NCBI GenBank assembly: GCA_964401385.1
Contig: CAYNYF010000005.1
Span: forward strand, 14,290 to 78,289
Source of the DNA: CAYNYF01 sp964401385
GTDB lineage: Bacteria > Planctomycetota > Phycisphaerae > SM23-33
Length of the DNA: 64,000 nucleotides
Reading direction: 5' to 3'
Each line of letters starts with the position of its first letter. The first letter of the stretch is position 1. A program made the position numbers and the translations under genes. Below the pieces are notes generated by a model. The model worked only from the letters and a program-made list of their open reading frames with translations, did not search any database and was not told where the DNA came from. Positions 1-8,653 of the stretch are shown one piece after another.

Positions 1-1115
1 TCCACCACGGGCGTGTCCTCCAGCCACATGGAGGGGGAGAACATGCTGTTGCCCAGGATGGCGTCCAGGTCGCCGGGCATGTCCTCGTCGGGAATGATGA
101 ACACCGCGGTGTTGCCGATGGCGAGCACGTCGCCCTCACGCCCATGACCGAGGTCCAGCGCCAGGGCGTTGAGGAACCAGCCGGGGGCTTCGCTCTGTTC
201 GCCTCCCACCCCGCTGACGGGCAGCGTCAGCTCCGGCGTGGACTCCACGTCGATGCCGGCGGCGACGGCGAAGCTCTCCGAAACGAAGTTCGCCGGCGAG
301 CCGGTGTCGAAGATGGCCGTGGCGGTCGCGAACGGATCCGAGGCGGTCCGGCGAATGTGGATCGGCAGCATGGGGTGCTCGCCGACGTCGACGGCCTGCG
401 GGTCCTCGAAGAACGGCTCCAGCGTCACCGGCACGTACAGCGCCCGCGGGTCCGTCGGCGGCGGCAGCGGGCGCTGGAGCGAGCCGGCCATCACCATCAA
501 GGTGAACCGCAGCATCTCCAGGTAGTGCGGGTCCACGTGCAGCACCCTGCCCTGCATGTTGGTCATGCCGATGATGTCGAAATCGATCCCAAGCAGGCCG
601 CCGCCGATGGGCTCTAACGCCGCGGCCATTCGCGTCGCCGGCGACGCCGGCCCGGTGTACGGGCCGTGCAGGCCGTACAGGCCGGGGTTTTCCGGGTCGC
701 CCGATTCGAAGGCCGTCTTGAAGTCGGCCATCATGATGTCCACCGGCTTGGTGACGGCGAAGTCCACCGTGCCGCCGAAGCCGACGTCGGTGAACTTCAC
801 CTCCGGGTACGGCTGGAGGGGAATCCCCACGCCGTCCCAGGCGGCGTAGGACTCCTGCGTGGTCATCCCCAGGATGCTGGCCGACGCGCCGGTGTCGCCG
901 ATGGCGACCCACGCCCGGCTGGGAGAGCCGAACAGATCGGCCCCGAGGTACCAGGAGCCGTCGGCCGGGTCCACCAAGCCGTACAGCAGCCCCACGTAGC
1001 CCAGCCCCACCGGGCCGGCCGCCCGGAGAACAACGTGGTCCGCCCGGGCCGGCCTCCGCCCGCCCAGAAACAAGAGCACACAGCACAGCGCGGACATGGC
1101 CGCCAAGCGCCTCAT
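1..1115 (-). CDS. Exported two-lobed aspartic protease-like protein (3' end outside window)
   Basis: The first 371 residues are visible; the gene runs off the left edge. The start is ATG at 1115, preceded seven bases upstream by GGAGG. An N-terminal hydrophobic segment (about residues 5-18) followed by RPARADH is a likely Sec signal. Two aspartic-protease signatures are present: DTGASAS at about residues 74-80 and DTGSPANF at about 270-277. Each is followed further on by a hydrophobic-hydrophobic-Gly motif (GLLGID about 173-178; AILGNS near the edge). This arrangement suggests two retropepsin-like lobes in one chain, with active-site Asp residues about 196 apart, much as in pepsin. The substrate is unknown. 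A PEP-CTERM tail may follow but cannot be seen. Confidence 0.8.
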   Translation of the reverse strand, partial: MRRLAAMSALCCVLLFLGGRRPARADHVVLRAAGPVGLGYVGLLYGLVDPADGSWYLGADLFGSPSRAWVAIGDTGASASILGMTTQESYAAWDGVGIPLQPYPEVKFTDVGFGGTVDFAVTKPVDIMMADFKTAFESGDPENPGLYGLHGPYTGPASPATRMAAALEPIGGGLLGIDFDIIGMTNMQGRVLHVDPHYLEMLRFTLMVMAGSLQRPLPPPTDPRALYVPVTLEPFFEDPQAVDVGEHPMLPIHIRRTASDPFATATAIFDTGSPANFVSESFAVAAGIDVESTPELTLPVSGVGGEQSEAPGWFLNALALDLGHGREGDVLAIGNTAVFIIPDEDMPGDLDAILGNSMFSPSMWLEDTPVV

Positions 1116-1422
1116 GCCGAATCCTCCGACGGAAACGATCGAGCCATCACGGACTATCCTTATTATACCGCATTCGGGCGAACGCGCTCACTGCCATCGG
1201 CCGGCCAAGAAGCGTTCGGCCCCGGCCAGTCGCCCGCGCGGAAGCCCGAACAAACGTTGCATTCCGAAAACAATCCACGAAGGCTTGGAAGTGACCCGCG
1301 TCGATACATATCATGACCAGGGAGGCGACGGCGTCACCTCTCGACCGGGCTGATTGGCATTCGACACGGGCGGGCTTAGCCGAATCCGGGCGAAGTCGGC
1401 TCGCCGGCAAAGGAGACACAAA
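1116..1422. other. Intergenic region between divergent genes
   Basis: About 307 bp between the leftward protease gene and the rightward DUF6132-like gene. It holds the protease -10 box and, on the plus strand, a weaker promoter candidate: TTGGAA at 1285-1290, an 18 bp spacer, then TATCAT at 1309-1314. The open frames across it have no homologous look. I see no RNA gene. Confidence 0.5.
1162..1167 (-). promoter_or_regulatory. -10 box upstream of the aspartic protease gene
   Basis: The minus strand reads TATAAT, a perfect sigma-70 -10 hexamer, 47 bases upstream of the protease ATG. No good -35 is seen at 16-18 bp spacing, so the promoter call rests on the -10 alone. Confidence 0.45.
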
Positions 1423-1599
1423 GTGCTGCCGCTGAGGATATTGGCCGGGGCCCTGATCGGCGCCGCCGCCGGCGTCCTGATGGGCCGGGCACGGCTCTGC
1501 CGGACGGAAGGATGCAACGTCAAGGCCAACATGGTCGCTTCCATCGTGGCCGGGGCGGTCTTCGGCGCCGCCGTTGCGTTTTACTTCAGCCACCGATGA
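1423..1599 (+). CDS. DUF6132-like small inner-membrane protein
   Basis: A 58-residue protein. I chose GTG at 1423, seven bases after GGAG, instead of a TTG 69 bases earlier that adds an implausible basic extension. It has two short Gly/Ala-rich transmembrane helices (about residues 4-19 and 37-54) separated by a loop carrying CRTEGC. That layout fits the DUF6132 family, often found beside rhodanese or sulfur-handling oxidoreductase genes. Here the next gene downstream is the stump of such an oxidoreductase. Function unknown. Confidence 0.6.
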   Translation: MLPLRILAGALIGAAAGVLMGRARLCRTEGCNVKANMVASIVAGAVFGAAVAFYFSHR

Positions 1600-1636
1600 A
1601 GCATCCGGAGAGGTCTCCCGAAAGGCGAGAGGTCCA

Positions 1637-1795
1637 ATGAACGAGCGAACCGTTATCGTCGGAGGCGTTGCCGCCGGCGCGGCGCGACAACGTGCGAAAT
1701 CTCGCGGGAAGCGACGGCCTTCTGAAGCGTGTGCCGAAGCCGGCAAAGTGACTGTCCGGCAATGGCGCGCTGGTGAGGGGAGGATGGACACATGA
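1637..1795 (+). pseudogene. Remnant of a CoA-disulfide reductase / FAD-dependent oxidoreductase
   Basis: The frame opens with ATG at 1637 after a GAGAGG ribosome site and encodes MNERTVIVGGVAAGA. This is the first strand and dinucleotide-binding loop expected at the N terminus of CoA-disulfide reductase or NADH-oxidase family flavoproteins. After roughly 15 residues the similarity stops and a short Arg-rich tail leads to a stop codon that overlaps the GH130 start (ATGA). The other roughly 430 residues are absent. An internal deletion that joined the first codons of the reductase to the next gene's leader would explain this. Confidence 0.55.
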
Positions 1796-2763
1796 GCAAC
1801 GAACACGGCGAACTGTTCACCCGGCATCCTGTCAACCCGATTTTGAGGGCTGCGGAGTGGCCGTATCCGGTCAACTCCGTCTTCAACGCCGGGGTGACCA
1901 CGATGGACGGCCAGACGCTGCTGCTGGTCCGCGTGGAGGACCGGCGCGGAATGAGCCACCTGTGCGCCGCGCGGAGCGCCGACGGGGTGACCAACTGGCG
2001 CATCGACACCAAGCCCACCTTCCCCGCCGACCCGGCCAACCACCCCGAAGAACTCTGGGGCATCGAGGATCCGCGCATCAGCTTCGTGGCCGAGACCGGC
2101 GACTACCTCATCGCGTACACCGCCTTCAGCGAGGGCGGCCCGCTGGTCGCGCTGGCCCGGACGCGGGACTTCAAGAAGTTCGAGCGACTGGGCCCGGTGA
2201 CGCCGCCGGAGGACAAGGACGCGGCCGTGTTCCCGGTGCGCTTCAACGGCAGATGGGCGCTGATCCACCGGCCATCCGCCGGGGAAATCGGCCTGGGCGC
2301 GCACATCTGGGTGTCCTTCTCCCCCGACCTGACGCACTGGGGCGATTTTCGAATCCTTCTCCGCGCCCGGCACGGCGGCTGGTGGGACGCCAACAAGATC
2401 GGGCTTTCTCCGCCGCCGCTGGAAACGCCGGAAGGGTGGCTGCTGATGTACCACGGTGTTCGCATGACCGCCTCCGGATGCATCTACAGGCTGGGGCTTG
2501 CCCTGCTGGACCGGTCCGACCCTACCACGGTGCTTCGCCGCAGCGACGAGTGGATCTTCAGTCCCAGGGAGGTCTACGAGAGGCAGGGAGACGTCGAGCA
2601 GGTGGTCTTTCCCTGCGGCTGGGTGGTCGAGGGGGACGAGATCCGGCTTTACTACGGCGGGGCGGACACCTGCATCGCCCTGGCCACGGGCAGCCTGCGC
2701 GAGGTAATGGACCACCTGCTGGGCCTGCCGGCGTATGAGGCCCCGAAACCTCCCCCGTGCTGA
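1792..2763 (+). CDS. GH130-family glycosidase / mannoside phosphorylase
   Basis: 323 residues with the single five-bladed beta-propeller layout of GH130. It has an N-terminal NPIL motif followed by FNAGV, then RVEDRRG, and WGIEDPRI with the Asp expected to be the proton donor in this family. GH130 enzymes phosphorolyse or hydrolyse beta-mannosides, yielding mannose-1-phosphate in the phosphorylases. Which activity applies cannot be read here. No signal peptide, so it is cytoplasmic. The start ATG follows GGGGAGG by eight bases. It converges on the FGGY kinase 21 bp away, so it is not in that operon but may feed the same metabolism. Confidence 0.85.
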   Translation: MSNEHGELFTRHPVNPILRAAEWPYPVNSVFNAGVTTMDGQTLLLVRVEDRRGMSHLCAARSADGVTNWRIDTKPTFPADPANHPEELWGIEDPRISFVAETGDYLIAYTAFSEGGPLVALARTRDFKKFERLGPVTPPEDKDAAVFPVRFNGRWALIHRPSAGEIGLGAHIWVSFSPDLTHWGDFRILLRARHGGWWDANKIGLSPPPLETPEGWLLMYHGVRMTASGCIYRLGLALLDRSDPTTVLRRSDEWIFSPREVYERQGDVEQVVFPCGWVVEGDEIRLYYGGADTCIALATGSLREVMDHLLGLPAYEAPKPPPC

Positions 2764-2784
2764 CAAGGCACAGGCGAGACAGCA

Positions 2785-4227
2785 TCAACGCTCGGCCAGG
2801 GTGGCAACGTATTCGCTGAGCATCTTCGCGTAGCTCGCCGCGGCCGGGCCGGGCTGGACTCGGCGAGTCTCGCCGGCCATCGACCGGTGCAGTTGGTCCA
2901 GGGAGGTTTCCTCCTCCAGCATGGCCCGGGCGAGGATGGCGGCCCCGAAAGCGCTGATCTCGGGCTCGGTCGGCAGCGTCACCGGCCGGCCGACCACGTC
3001 GGCGACGATCTGGGGGGTGCATCGGCTGCGGGCGCCGCCGCCGCACATGATCAGCCGACGCGCCGGGCAGCCCGCCACCTCCAGCCAGCCGATCTGCCGC
3101 GCCAGCTCCATGCACAGGCCCTCCACGGTCGCGCGGAGCAGGTGGGCCCGCCCGTGGGCGAGCTTCAGCCCGTGCACGCTGCCGGAGGTCGGGCGCCCCC
3201 CCCCGCCCGTGCCGGACAGGAACGGCCACAGCCTCAGTCCGTCGGAGCCCGGCGGAATCGAATCGATCACCTTGTCGATCGCCTCGGGCGATTCGCCCTC
3301 CAGAGCGGTCATCGCCAGGGCCCAGCGAAAGGCCGAGCCGCCGACGACCAGCGAGAGCATCTGCCCCCATCGCCCCGGCAGGACGTGATCGCACACCCAC
3401 GCCGACGGCACCACCGGGCTCATCAGCCGGTCGGTCACCGCCAGCAGGGCCCAGGCCGTCCCCGCCCCGAACATGACGTCGCCGGCGTCGATCGCGCCGC
3501 AGCCGAGGGCGGCGGCGTACTGGTCGTGCACGGCCGGTCCGACGGGAATGCCGGCGGGCAGGCCCGTCAACTCGGCGGCCTCGGCGCTCAGCGGCCCGGC
3601 CGCCTGCCGCGCCGACAGCAAGTCGGGAAGCTGCTCGGCCCGCAGGCCCATCAGCTCCAGCACGTCCGGGTCGGCCTGGCGGAGGGAGGGATTGTACAGG
3701 CAGCAGATGCTCAGCGACGAGCCGTCGTGGGCCCCCCGCCCGCACAGCCGCCGCACGATGGTGTCGCCCACGAAGCCCACCCGGTTCGGCCAGGCGAGCA
3801 GCTCCGGCCGGCGCCGCCGCAGCCAGAGAAGCTGCCCCAGGGAGATGCCGCTTCGCCCGTGGCCCAGGCGGGAGGCGAAGTACTCGCTGCCCATCCGCTT
3901 CGTCAGTTCCCGGTCGAAAGGCTGTCCGCGCGGGTCCATCCAACTGATTACCGACCCCAGGCAGGTCCCGTCCTCAGCGCGGATCTGCATGGCCGCGCCC
4001 TGACTGGAGACGCCCACCGCCCGCACCTCACCCGGCCTGGCGCCGCCGGCGGCCTGGCGAACGGCCTCCAGCGTCGCCTGCCAGATCCGCTCGATGTCCT
4101 GCTCCACGCCGCCGTCGGGGGTGTGAACCAGCGGCACGGGCGCGGACCCCCTGGCCGCGATCACCCCGTCGGCCTCGACCAGCAGGGCCTTGACGTTGGT
4201 CGTTCCCAGGTCCAGTCCCAGCAGCAT
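2785..4227 (-). CDS. FGGY-family carbohydrate kinase (xylulokinase-like)
   Basis: 480 residues, the usual FGGY length. The N terminus carries the ATP-phosphate loop GLDLGTTNVKALL. The catalytic Asp region is PVGPAVHDQYAAALGCG in the middle, and the C-terminal ATPase half has MCGGGARS and SAFGAAILA. It phosphorylates a ketose or polyol. Xylulokinase is the nearest type by eye, but substrate specificity cannot be assigned. It is the last gene of the long minus-strand cluster and starts three bases after the stop of the FucI-like isomerase gene, so translation is probably coupled and its substrate is likely that isomerase's product. Confidence 0.88.
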   Translation of the reverse strand: MLLGLDLGTTNVKALLVEADGVIAARGSAPVPLVHTPDGGVEQDIERIWQATLEAVRQAAGGARPGEVRAVGVSSQGAAMQIRAEDGTCLGSVISWMDPRGQPFDRELTKRMGSEYFASRLGHGRSGISLGQLLWLRRRRPELLAWPNRVGFVGDTIVRRLCGRGAHDGSSLSICCLYNPSLRQADPDVLELMGLRAEQLPDLLSARQAAGPLSAEAAELTGLPAGIPVGPAVHDQYAAALGCGAIDAGDVMFGAGTAWALLAVTDRLMSPVVPSAWVCDHVLPGRWGQMLSLVVGGSAFRWALAMTALEGESPEAIDKVIDSIPPGSDGLRLWPFLSGTGGGGRPTSGSVHGLKLAHGRAHLLRATVEGLCMELARQIGWLEVAGCPARRLIMCGGGARSRCTPQIVADVVGRPVTLPTEPEISAFGAAILARAMLEEETSLDQLHRSMAGETRRVQPGPAAASYAKMLSEYVATLAER

Positions 4228-4230
4228 CGC

Positions 4231-5640
4231 CTAAACCTCAACGTATTCAGCGCCCAGCATCTCGGCGGCGATGGCAAGCCGGCCGCGGGCGTCGCCGAAG
4301 CACACGGCCAAGTGGTGCGGGCCGCCGGCCCGGGCATAGGCCGTCAGGAACTCGCGCACGTCGCCGGGCGGGCTCATCTTCGAATGCGGCACGGCCAGTT
4401 GCGGCAGCGGGCCGAAGTCCTCGATCGTCATCGGCGAGGCGATGATCCGCCATTTCTGCCCGGCCGCGAGCGTCAGCGCCGTCAGCGTCGCCTCGCCGGG
4501 CTGGAAGCTGCACGCCAGCGCCAACTGCCGCCCGCGAATCGGCACCAGCGACTTCTTGCGGGCGACCATGCACACCTTGCGGTCCTTCCGGGCCATGGCC
4601 ACGTTGGCCTCGCCCATGTGGCTGACCAGCACGGCGTTGCCGGCGAAGTCGATGGTGAAGATCTCGCTGAAGCTGGCCGGCGGGTGCAGCCAGCCCAGGA
4701 ACGCCGACCCGGCCGCGGAGATCAGGTCGCCCTCCCCGCCGAAGCCGACGGCCTCGCCCAGCAGCCGGCTGGCGGCGACGAACGGCAGCGTCTCCACCCT
4801 GTCGTCCTCGCCGAAGGCCAGGAACTGATACGTCAGCGCGTCCAGCCGGTTGTCGCCGACCATTCCCCGCAGGGCGATCTCCGCCCGGGCGGTGGCAGAC
4901 AGATCTTCGTCGGTGACGTCCGCGGCGATCTCGTAGGCGTCGCGATACTCCGCCGTCAGCCGGGCGACGTCGGCCGGGGCGGCCTGCCCGGCTCGCCGGA
5001 CGTACTCAGCCACGGTCAGTGCCTGCCACTGACAGCCGAGCGTCGTGGCCATCATCGTCGTATCCAGGCCGAAATCGCCCATGCCCGGAAACGGATAGCC
5101 CAGCAGCCCCAGCCGCGCCCTGCCCAGCCGGCTGACCGCGTAGCCGGCGCGGATGTGGTCGGTCAGGGCGGCCACGCCCGCGGCATCGTCCAGGTGGCTG
5201 GTCACGTAGCCGAACGGCACGCCGGAGCGGACCAGCACGTTGCACAGGTCGTGCGTGCCGTGGACGCCGTGATTGGCGGTCAACTCGGCGTCGCCGTAGG
5301 AAGCGTCCACCGCGTACAGCTCCTGCGTGTTCCAGACCACGATCGGCAGGCGCGTCCGCTTCAGCGCCGGGGCGGAAATCAGGCTGGGCGAGTACGAAAG
5401 CAACACCACCAGCAGGACGTCGACCCCGTCAGCCTCGAAGCCCGCCACCGTCCGCTCCACCGCCTCGCGAGTGAAGACCGCCCCGCCGAAGCGGACCTCG
5501 GCCACGTCGGCCAGGGCGGGCATGAGCCGCTCGCGGACGAACTTCTCCCGGCCCTGGCGAAGCTGGGGTCCGGACCTCTCATAAAACTCCAGCGTCAGCC
5601 CCAGCAATCCAACTTTCGGTCGACTGGAATTTTCCGGCAC
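4231..5640 (-). CDS. L-fucose/L-arabinose isomerase-family protein
   Basis: 469 residues starting at a GTG preceded by AGGAGAG. The N-terminal part reads KVGLLGLTLEFYE and continues with a Rossmann-like segment DVLLVVLLSYSPS and VVWNTQEL, typical of the FucI/AraA fold N-domain. Members bind Mn2+ and convert aldoses to ketoses. I do not see enough to choose between fucose, arabinose or another substrate, and several family members are uncharacterised. It lies directly upstream of the FGGY kinase, the classic isomerase-kinase order. Confidence 0.8.
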   Translation of the reverse strand: MPENSSRPKVGLLGLTLEFYERSGPQLRQGREKFVRERLMPALADVAEVRFGGAVFTREAVERTVAGFEADGVDVLLVVLLSYSPSLISAPALKRTRLPIVVWNTQELYAVDASYGDAELTANHGVHGTHDLCNVLVRSGVPFGYVTSHLDDAAGVAALTDHIRAGYAVSRLGRARLGLLGYPFPGMGDFGLDTTMMATTLGCQWQALTVAEYVRRAGQAAPADVARLTAEYRDAYEIAADVTDEDLSATARAEIALRGMVGDNRLDALTYQFLAFGEDDRVETLPFVAASRLLGEAVGFGGEGDLISAAGSAFLGWLHPPASFSEIFTIDFAGNAVLVSHMGEANVAMARKDRKVCMVARKKSLVPIRGRQLALACSFQPGEATLTALTLAAGQKWRIIASPMTIEDFGPLPQLAVPHSKMSPPGDVREFLTAYARAGGPHHLAVCFGDARGRLAIAAEMLGAEYVEV

Positions 5641-5671
5641 GGCGGTCTCTCCTGACAGGTTGGCGGCTGGG

Positions 5672-6463
5672 TCAGTCCTCGATTTCCTTGCGAACCGGCT
5701 CCAGGAAGCTGCGGGGAACGTCCCTCGCCAGCAGGTCGTTGAAGACCTCGGCCACGGCCGAGGCGTATGTCTCGAGCAGCCGGCGGCCCAGCTCGGCGGT
5801 CGCGCGGGTGGCGCGGCCTTCCACGGCGTCGGGCAGGTCGGTCACCGAGGGCACGCAGAAGACGCCCTCTCGCCCGCGAAGTGCCGGGAACGGAAACTCC
5901 CGGCCGTAGAGATCGGTCGGACCGTCCACGGCCGCGGACATGTTCACCAAGTCCGGGCGCAGGGCCAGCATCAGCGAGGTCTCGATCAGGCCGGCGTGCG
6001 TGATCGGCTCGGCGGCGATTCTGCCGGCTACCTCGGCGGCCATCTCGTACGGGCTGACGTCAACGTACATGGCGTGCGTCCCCCGCCAGCGCAACTGCCA
6101 CACGGCCAGTTGGGCCGCCGGCAGGTTGCCGTGGCCCTGGACGAAGACAATCTTGCGGAAGCCGAGCCGGTGAAGGTCGCCCGCCACGTCGACCAGTTTG
6201 GCCAGCAGCGTCGCCGGCGAGACGCCCGCCGACGCGAACGGCCGGGCCCACTCCACCACGCTGTACCGCACCGTCGGGAAGATGGCCACTCTCTCGGCAT
6301 CACTGGCGGCCGCGGCGCGGGCGAGGATGCCCTCGACGATCAGGCTGTCGGTCCCGCAGGGAAGGTGCGGGCCGTGGGCCTCCAGCGACCCCATCGGAAT
6401 GACCCCGACGCCGCCTTCGGCCGCCCGACGCAACTGGATGTAGTTGGCTTGTTCGGCTTCCAC
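5672..6463 (-). CDS. Creatininase-family metal-dependent hydrolase
   Basis: 263 residues with a GTG start. The family's metal-binding signature is clear: GSLEAHGPHLPCGTD near residues 22-36 supplies Glu, His and Asp ligands, FVQGHGNLPAAQ corresponds to the NGHGGN loop, and ETSLMLALRPDLV holds the later Glu. The family hydrolyses cyclic amides such as creatinine. Some members instead open carbocyclic diketones in inositol degradation. In this cluster of sugar or cyclitol genes the second role is more attractive, but that is inference. Confidence 0.85.
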   Translation of the reverse strand: MEAEQANYIQLRRAAEGGVGVIPMGSLEAHGPHLPCGTDSLIVEGILARAAAASDAERVAIFPTVRYSVVEWARPFASAGVSPATLLAKLVDVAGDLHRLGFRKIVFVQGHGNLPAAQLAVWQLRWRGTHAMYVDVSPYEMAAEVAGRIAAEPITHAGLIETSLMLALRPDLVNMSAAVDGPTDLYGREFPFPALRGREGVFCVPSVTDLPDAVEGRATRATAELGRRLLETYASAVAEVFNDLLARDVPRSFLEPVRKEIED

Positions 6464-6488
6464 GCTGCTCGATGCCTCCGGCCCGCCC

Positions 6489-7448
6489 TCACCGGGCGGG
6501 GAATTCGATCGGGACCCTTCTCTCGCTGGTCTCGCTACTGCAATCCGCGGCCACCGCCCCGGACAGGACCAGCTCGCTGTTCAGGATTTGCAGGATGCTG
6601 GCCGGCACCAGCGGCGTGACCGGCCCGTGGGCGGCCAGGCGGGTGACGAACCGCTGCCACACCGACTCGCCGCAGCCGAAGCCGTTCCAGAAGCTCACGC
6701 GCTTGGCCCCGGCCAGCTCCCTCGGCCCGATGGTGGCGGCCTTGGGCGGCGTCCAGGACCAGTCGCCGGCGCTGCCGGCGTCGGCGTACAGGCAGTTCTG
6801 AAGGATGGTGATCGGGTGCAGCTCGACGATCCTGGCCCCGGCCTGGAGGTAGGCGTCGACGTCGTCGCCGAACTCGACCCCCAGGTGCGGCTCGAAGAAG
6901 GCGATGTGCCCGCCCCAGCCGATGCCGCCGTAGCAGACGTCCGCCCCGCCCGCGTCCTCGAGCATTCCGCTGTAATCGTTGACGTTGTCGGTGCTGGGGA
7001 AGTGAATCTGCTCCTCCGGCATTCTCAGCTCGGGCCTGATCCGGCCGAAGAAGTCCTGCCACATCCAGTACTGAAAGCCGCCCTTCCAGTCGCGCGGAGC
7101 GGTGTTGCCGTCCTGGTCGGCGTACTCGTCCATGTTGAACGTGTGCACGTGCCGGCAGGAAAGGTTCAGCTCGTTGATGGCGTGGGCGGCCAGGGCGTAG
7201 TTGGGGTTCGGCGCCGGCAGGATCATCACGTGCCGCCGGCCCTCGTCCAGGCTGCGCTGGATCCCGGCCACGATGTCCAGCACGTAGCCGAACTGAAAGG
7301 CCGTCTCGTTCTCGATGATGCGGATCTTGAAGTTCGGATTGGCATGCCGGCAAAGATCCTCCTTCCCGATCTTCCGGACCCGCTCGCACACGGCCGCATC
7401 TCGAAAGGGGAGGAACCGGGCCATCTCATGGGCAAAGCCCGCCGGCAT
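6489..7448 (-). CDS. Glucosamine-6-phosphate deaminase / 6-phosphogluconolactonase-family protein
   Basis: 319 residues, ATG preceded by AAAGGAG. Family motifs are FNMDEY (active-site Asp region of NagB) and GGIGWGGHIAFFEP in place of the canonical GIGxDGHIAFNEP. The Asp-to-Gly change next to the catalytic His means it may not be an ordinary deaminase. It is longer than NagB (about 266 residues), with an added N-terminal segment. It is probably cytoplasmic and acts on an amino sugar or related substrate made by neighbouring enzymes. Confidence 0.75.
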   Translation of the reverse strand: MPAGFAHEMARFLPFRDAAVCERVRKIGKEDLCRHANPNFKIRIIENETAFQFGYVLDIVAGIQRSLDEGRRHVMILPAPNPNYALAAHAINELNLSCRHVHTFNMDEYADQDGNTAPRDWKGGFQYWMWQDFFGRIRPELRMPEEQIHFPSTDNVNDYSGMLEDAGGADVCYGGIGWGGHIAFFEPHLGVEFGDDVDAYLQAGARIVELHPITILQNCLYADAGSAGDWSWTPPKAATIGPRELAGAKRVSFWNGFGCGESVWQRFVTRLAAHGPVTPLVPASILQILNSELVLSGAVAADCSSETSERRVPIEFPAR

Positions 7449-7475
7449 GTCGCGCTCCTTTCTCCCCGGCGCGTT

Positions 7476-8618
7476 TCATTGCATCTGCGGCAGATCGACC
7501 GCGGCCTGCGTCTCGGCCGATTCGCGAACCGCCTCCAGCACGCGCTGGAGGTGAATGCCCTCTTGCAGCGAGGGGCTGGGCTGGCCCCCCTCGGCGATAG
7601 CCCGCAGGAACGAGTACAGGCTGTGGACATGGCCGCGGACCCAACCGACGGGGAACTTCGGTCCGGGGAACTTCCCGCCGGGGGCGGGGTACCGGTGCAC
7701 GCAGGCGATCTGCTGCCAGCCGCGCCCGCCGAGATCGCCGTCGGGCGGTCGGCCGTCGTAGATCTCCAGGTAGTTCGGCTGCATGGAGTTGAAGCGGATC
7801 GCCCCGTGCCGGCCGTGAATCTCAAACCGCAGCTCGTCCTCCGTGCCCGTGGCGATCTTGCTGACGTCCACGCTGCCAAAGGCGCCGTCGGCGCTTTGCA
7901 GCAGCACCAGCGCCGCGTCCTCGACGTCGATCTTCATCATCGTTCCGGGCTCATCCAGGCTGGGGCGCTCGGCCGCCCAGATCCGGCTGAGACAGTGGGC
8001 CCGCTGGAACGGCCCGATCAGCCACCACAGCAGGTCGATCACGTGCGAGCCCAGGTCGCGGATCACCCCGCCGCCGGCGGCCGCGGTCGACTTCCAGTTC
8101 ACCGCCTTGTTCGGATCGGCGCTGCCGCTGTGCAGATACGCCGCCCGGAAGTGCGTCACCTTGCCCAGGAAGCCCTCCTCCAGAAGCCCCCTGGCCTTCA
8201 GCGTGGCCGGGTAGAACCGGAACTGAAACGCCACCTGTGCCTTCGCCCGGTAGCCGGCAAGCAGCCCGGCAAGTTCCTCGGCCTCGGCCAGACTGGCGGT
8301 AACGGGCTTGTCGACGTAGACGTGCTTGCCCGCCTTGATGGCCGCCGCCAGGGCCGGGAAGTGCGCCTGGTTCGGCGTGCAAACGTGAACCAGATCCACG
8401 TCGTCGGCCTCGATCACCTCCCGCGGGTCGGTCGTGTGCCGCTCGAAGCCGCCGGTCTCGCGCGCCGCCGCGGCCAGCTCGTCGGTGAGTTCGCAGACCG
8501 CCTTCAGCCGGCAGGCGAGAGGCTCCGGGCTGTAGTACAGGGGGATGGTCTTGTGGGCGAACGTATGCATCTTGCCCATGAACCCAAACCCCAGCACGCC
8601 CACGCCCAGAGTCTTCAT
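7476..8618 (-). CDS. Gfo/Idh/MocA-family oxidoreductase (first copy)
   Basis: 380 residues. I start at ATG 8618, preceded by GAGGAG, because the open frame upstream does not resemble the family. The N-terminal Rossmann motif is GVGVLGFGFMGKMH. VHVCTPNQAHF and GKHVYVDKPVTAS follow, the latter with the conserved EKP-like Lys. The C-terminal domain contains GGGVIRDLGSHVIDLLWW with the family's Gly, Asp and His residues. Members use NAD(P) to oxidise sugars or cyclitols such as inositol. It is adjacent to the NagB-like gene and forms part of the same minus-strand transcript. Confidence 0.87.
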   Translation of the reverse strand: MKTLGVGVLGFGFMGKMHTFAHKTIPLYYSPEPLACRLKAVCELTDELAAAARETGGFERHTTDPREVIEADDVDLVHVCTPNQAHFPALAAAIKAGKHVYVDKPVTASLAEAEELAGLLAGYRAKAQVAFQFRFYPATLKARGLLEEGFLGKVTHFRAAYLHSGSADPNKAVNWKSTAAAGGGVIRDLGSHVIDLLWWLIGPFQRAHCLSRIWAAERPSLDEPGTMMKIDVEDAALVLLQSADGAFGSVDVSKIATGTEDELRFEIHGRHGAIRFNSMQPNYLEIYDGRPPDGDLGGRGWQQIACVHRYPAPGGKFPGPKFPVGWVRGHVHSLYSFLRAIAEGGQPSPSLQEGIHLQRVLEAVRESAETQAAVDLPQMQ

Positions 8619-8653
8619 GCCGCGCTCTCCTCGGTGCCAATCCGGATCGGCCG

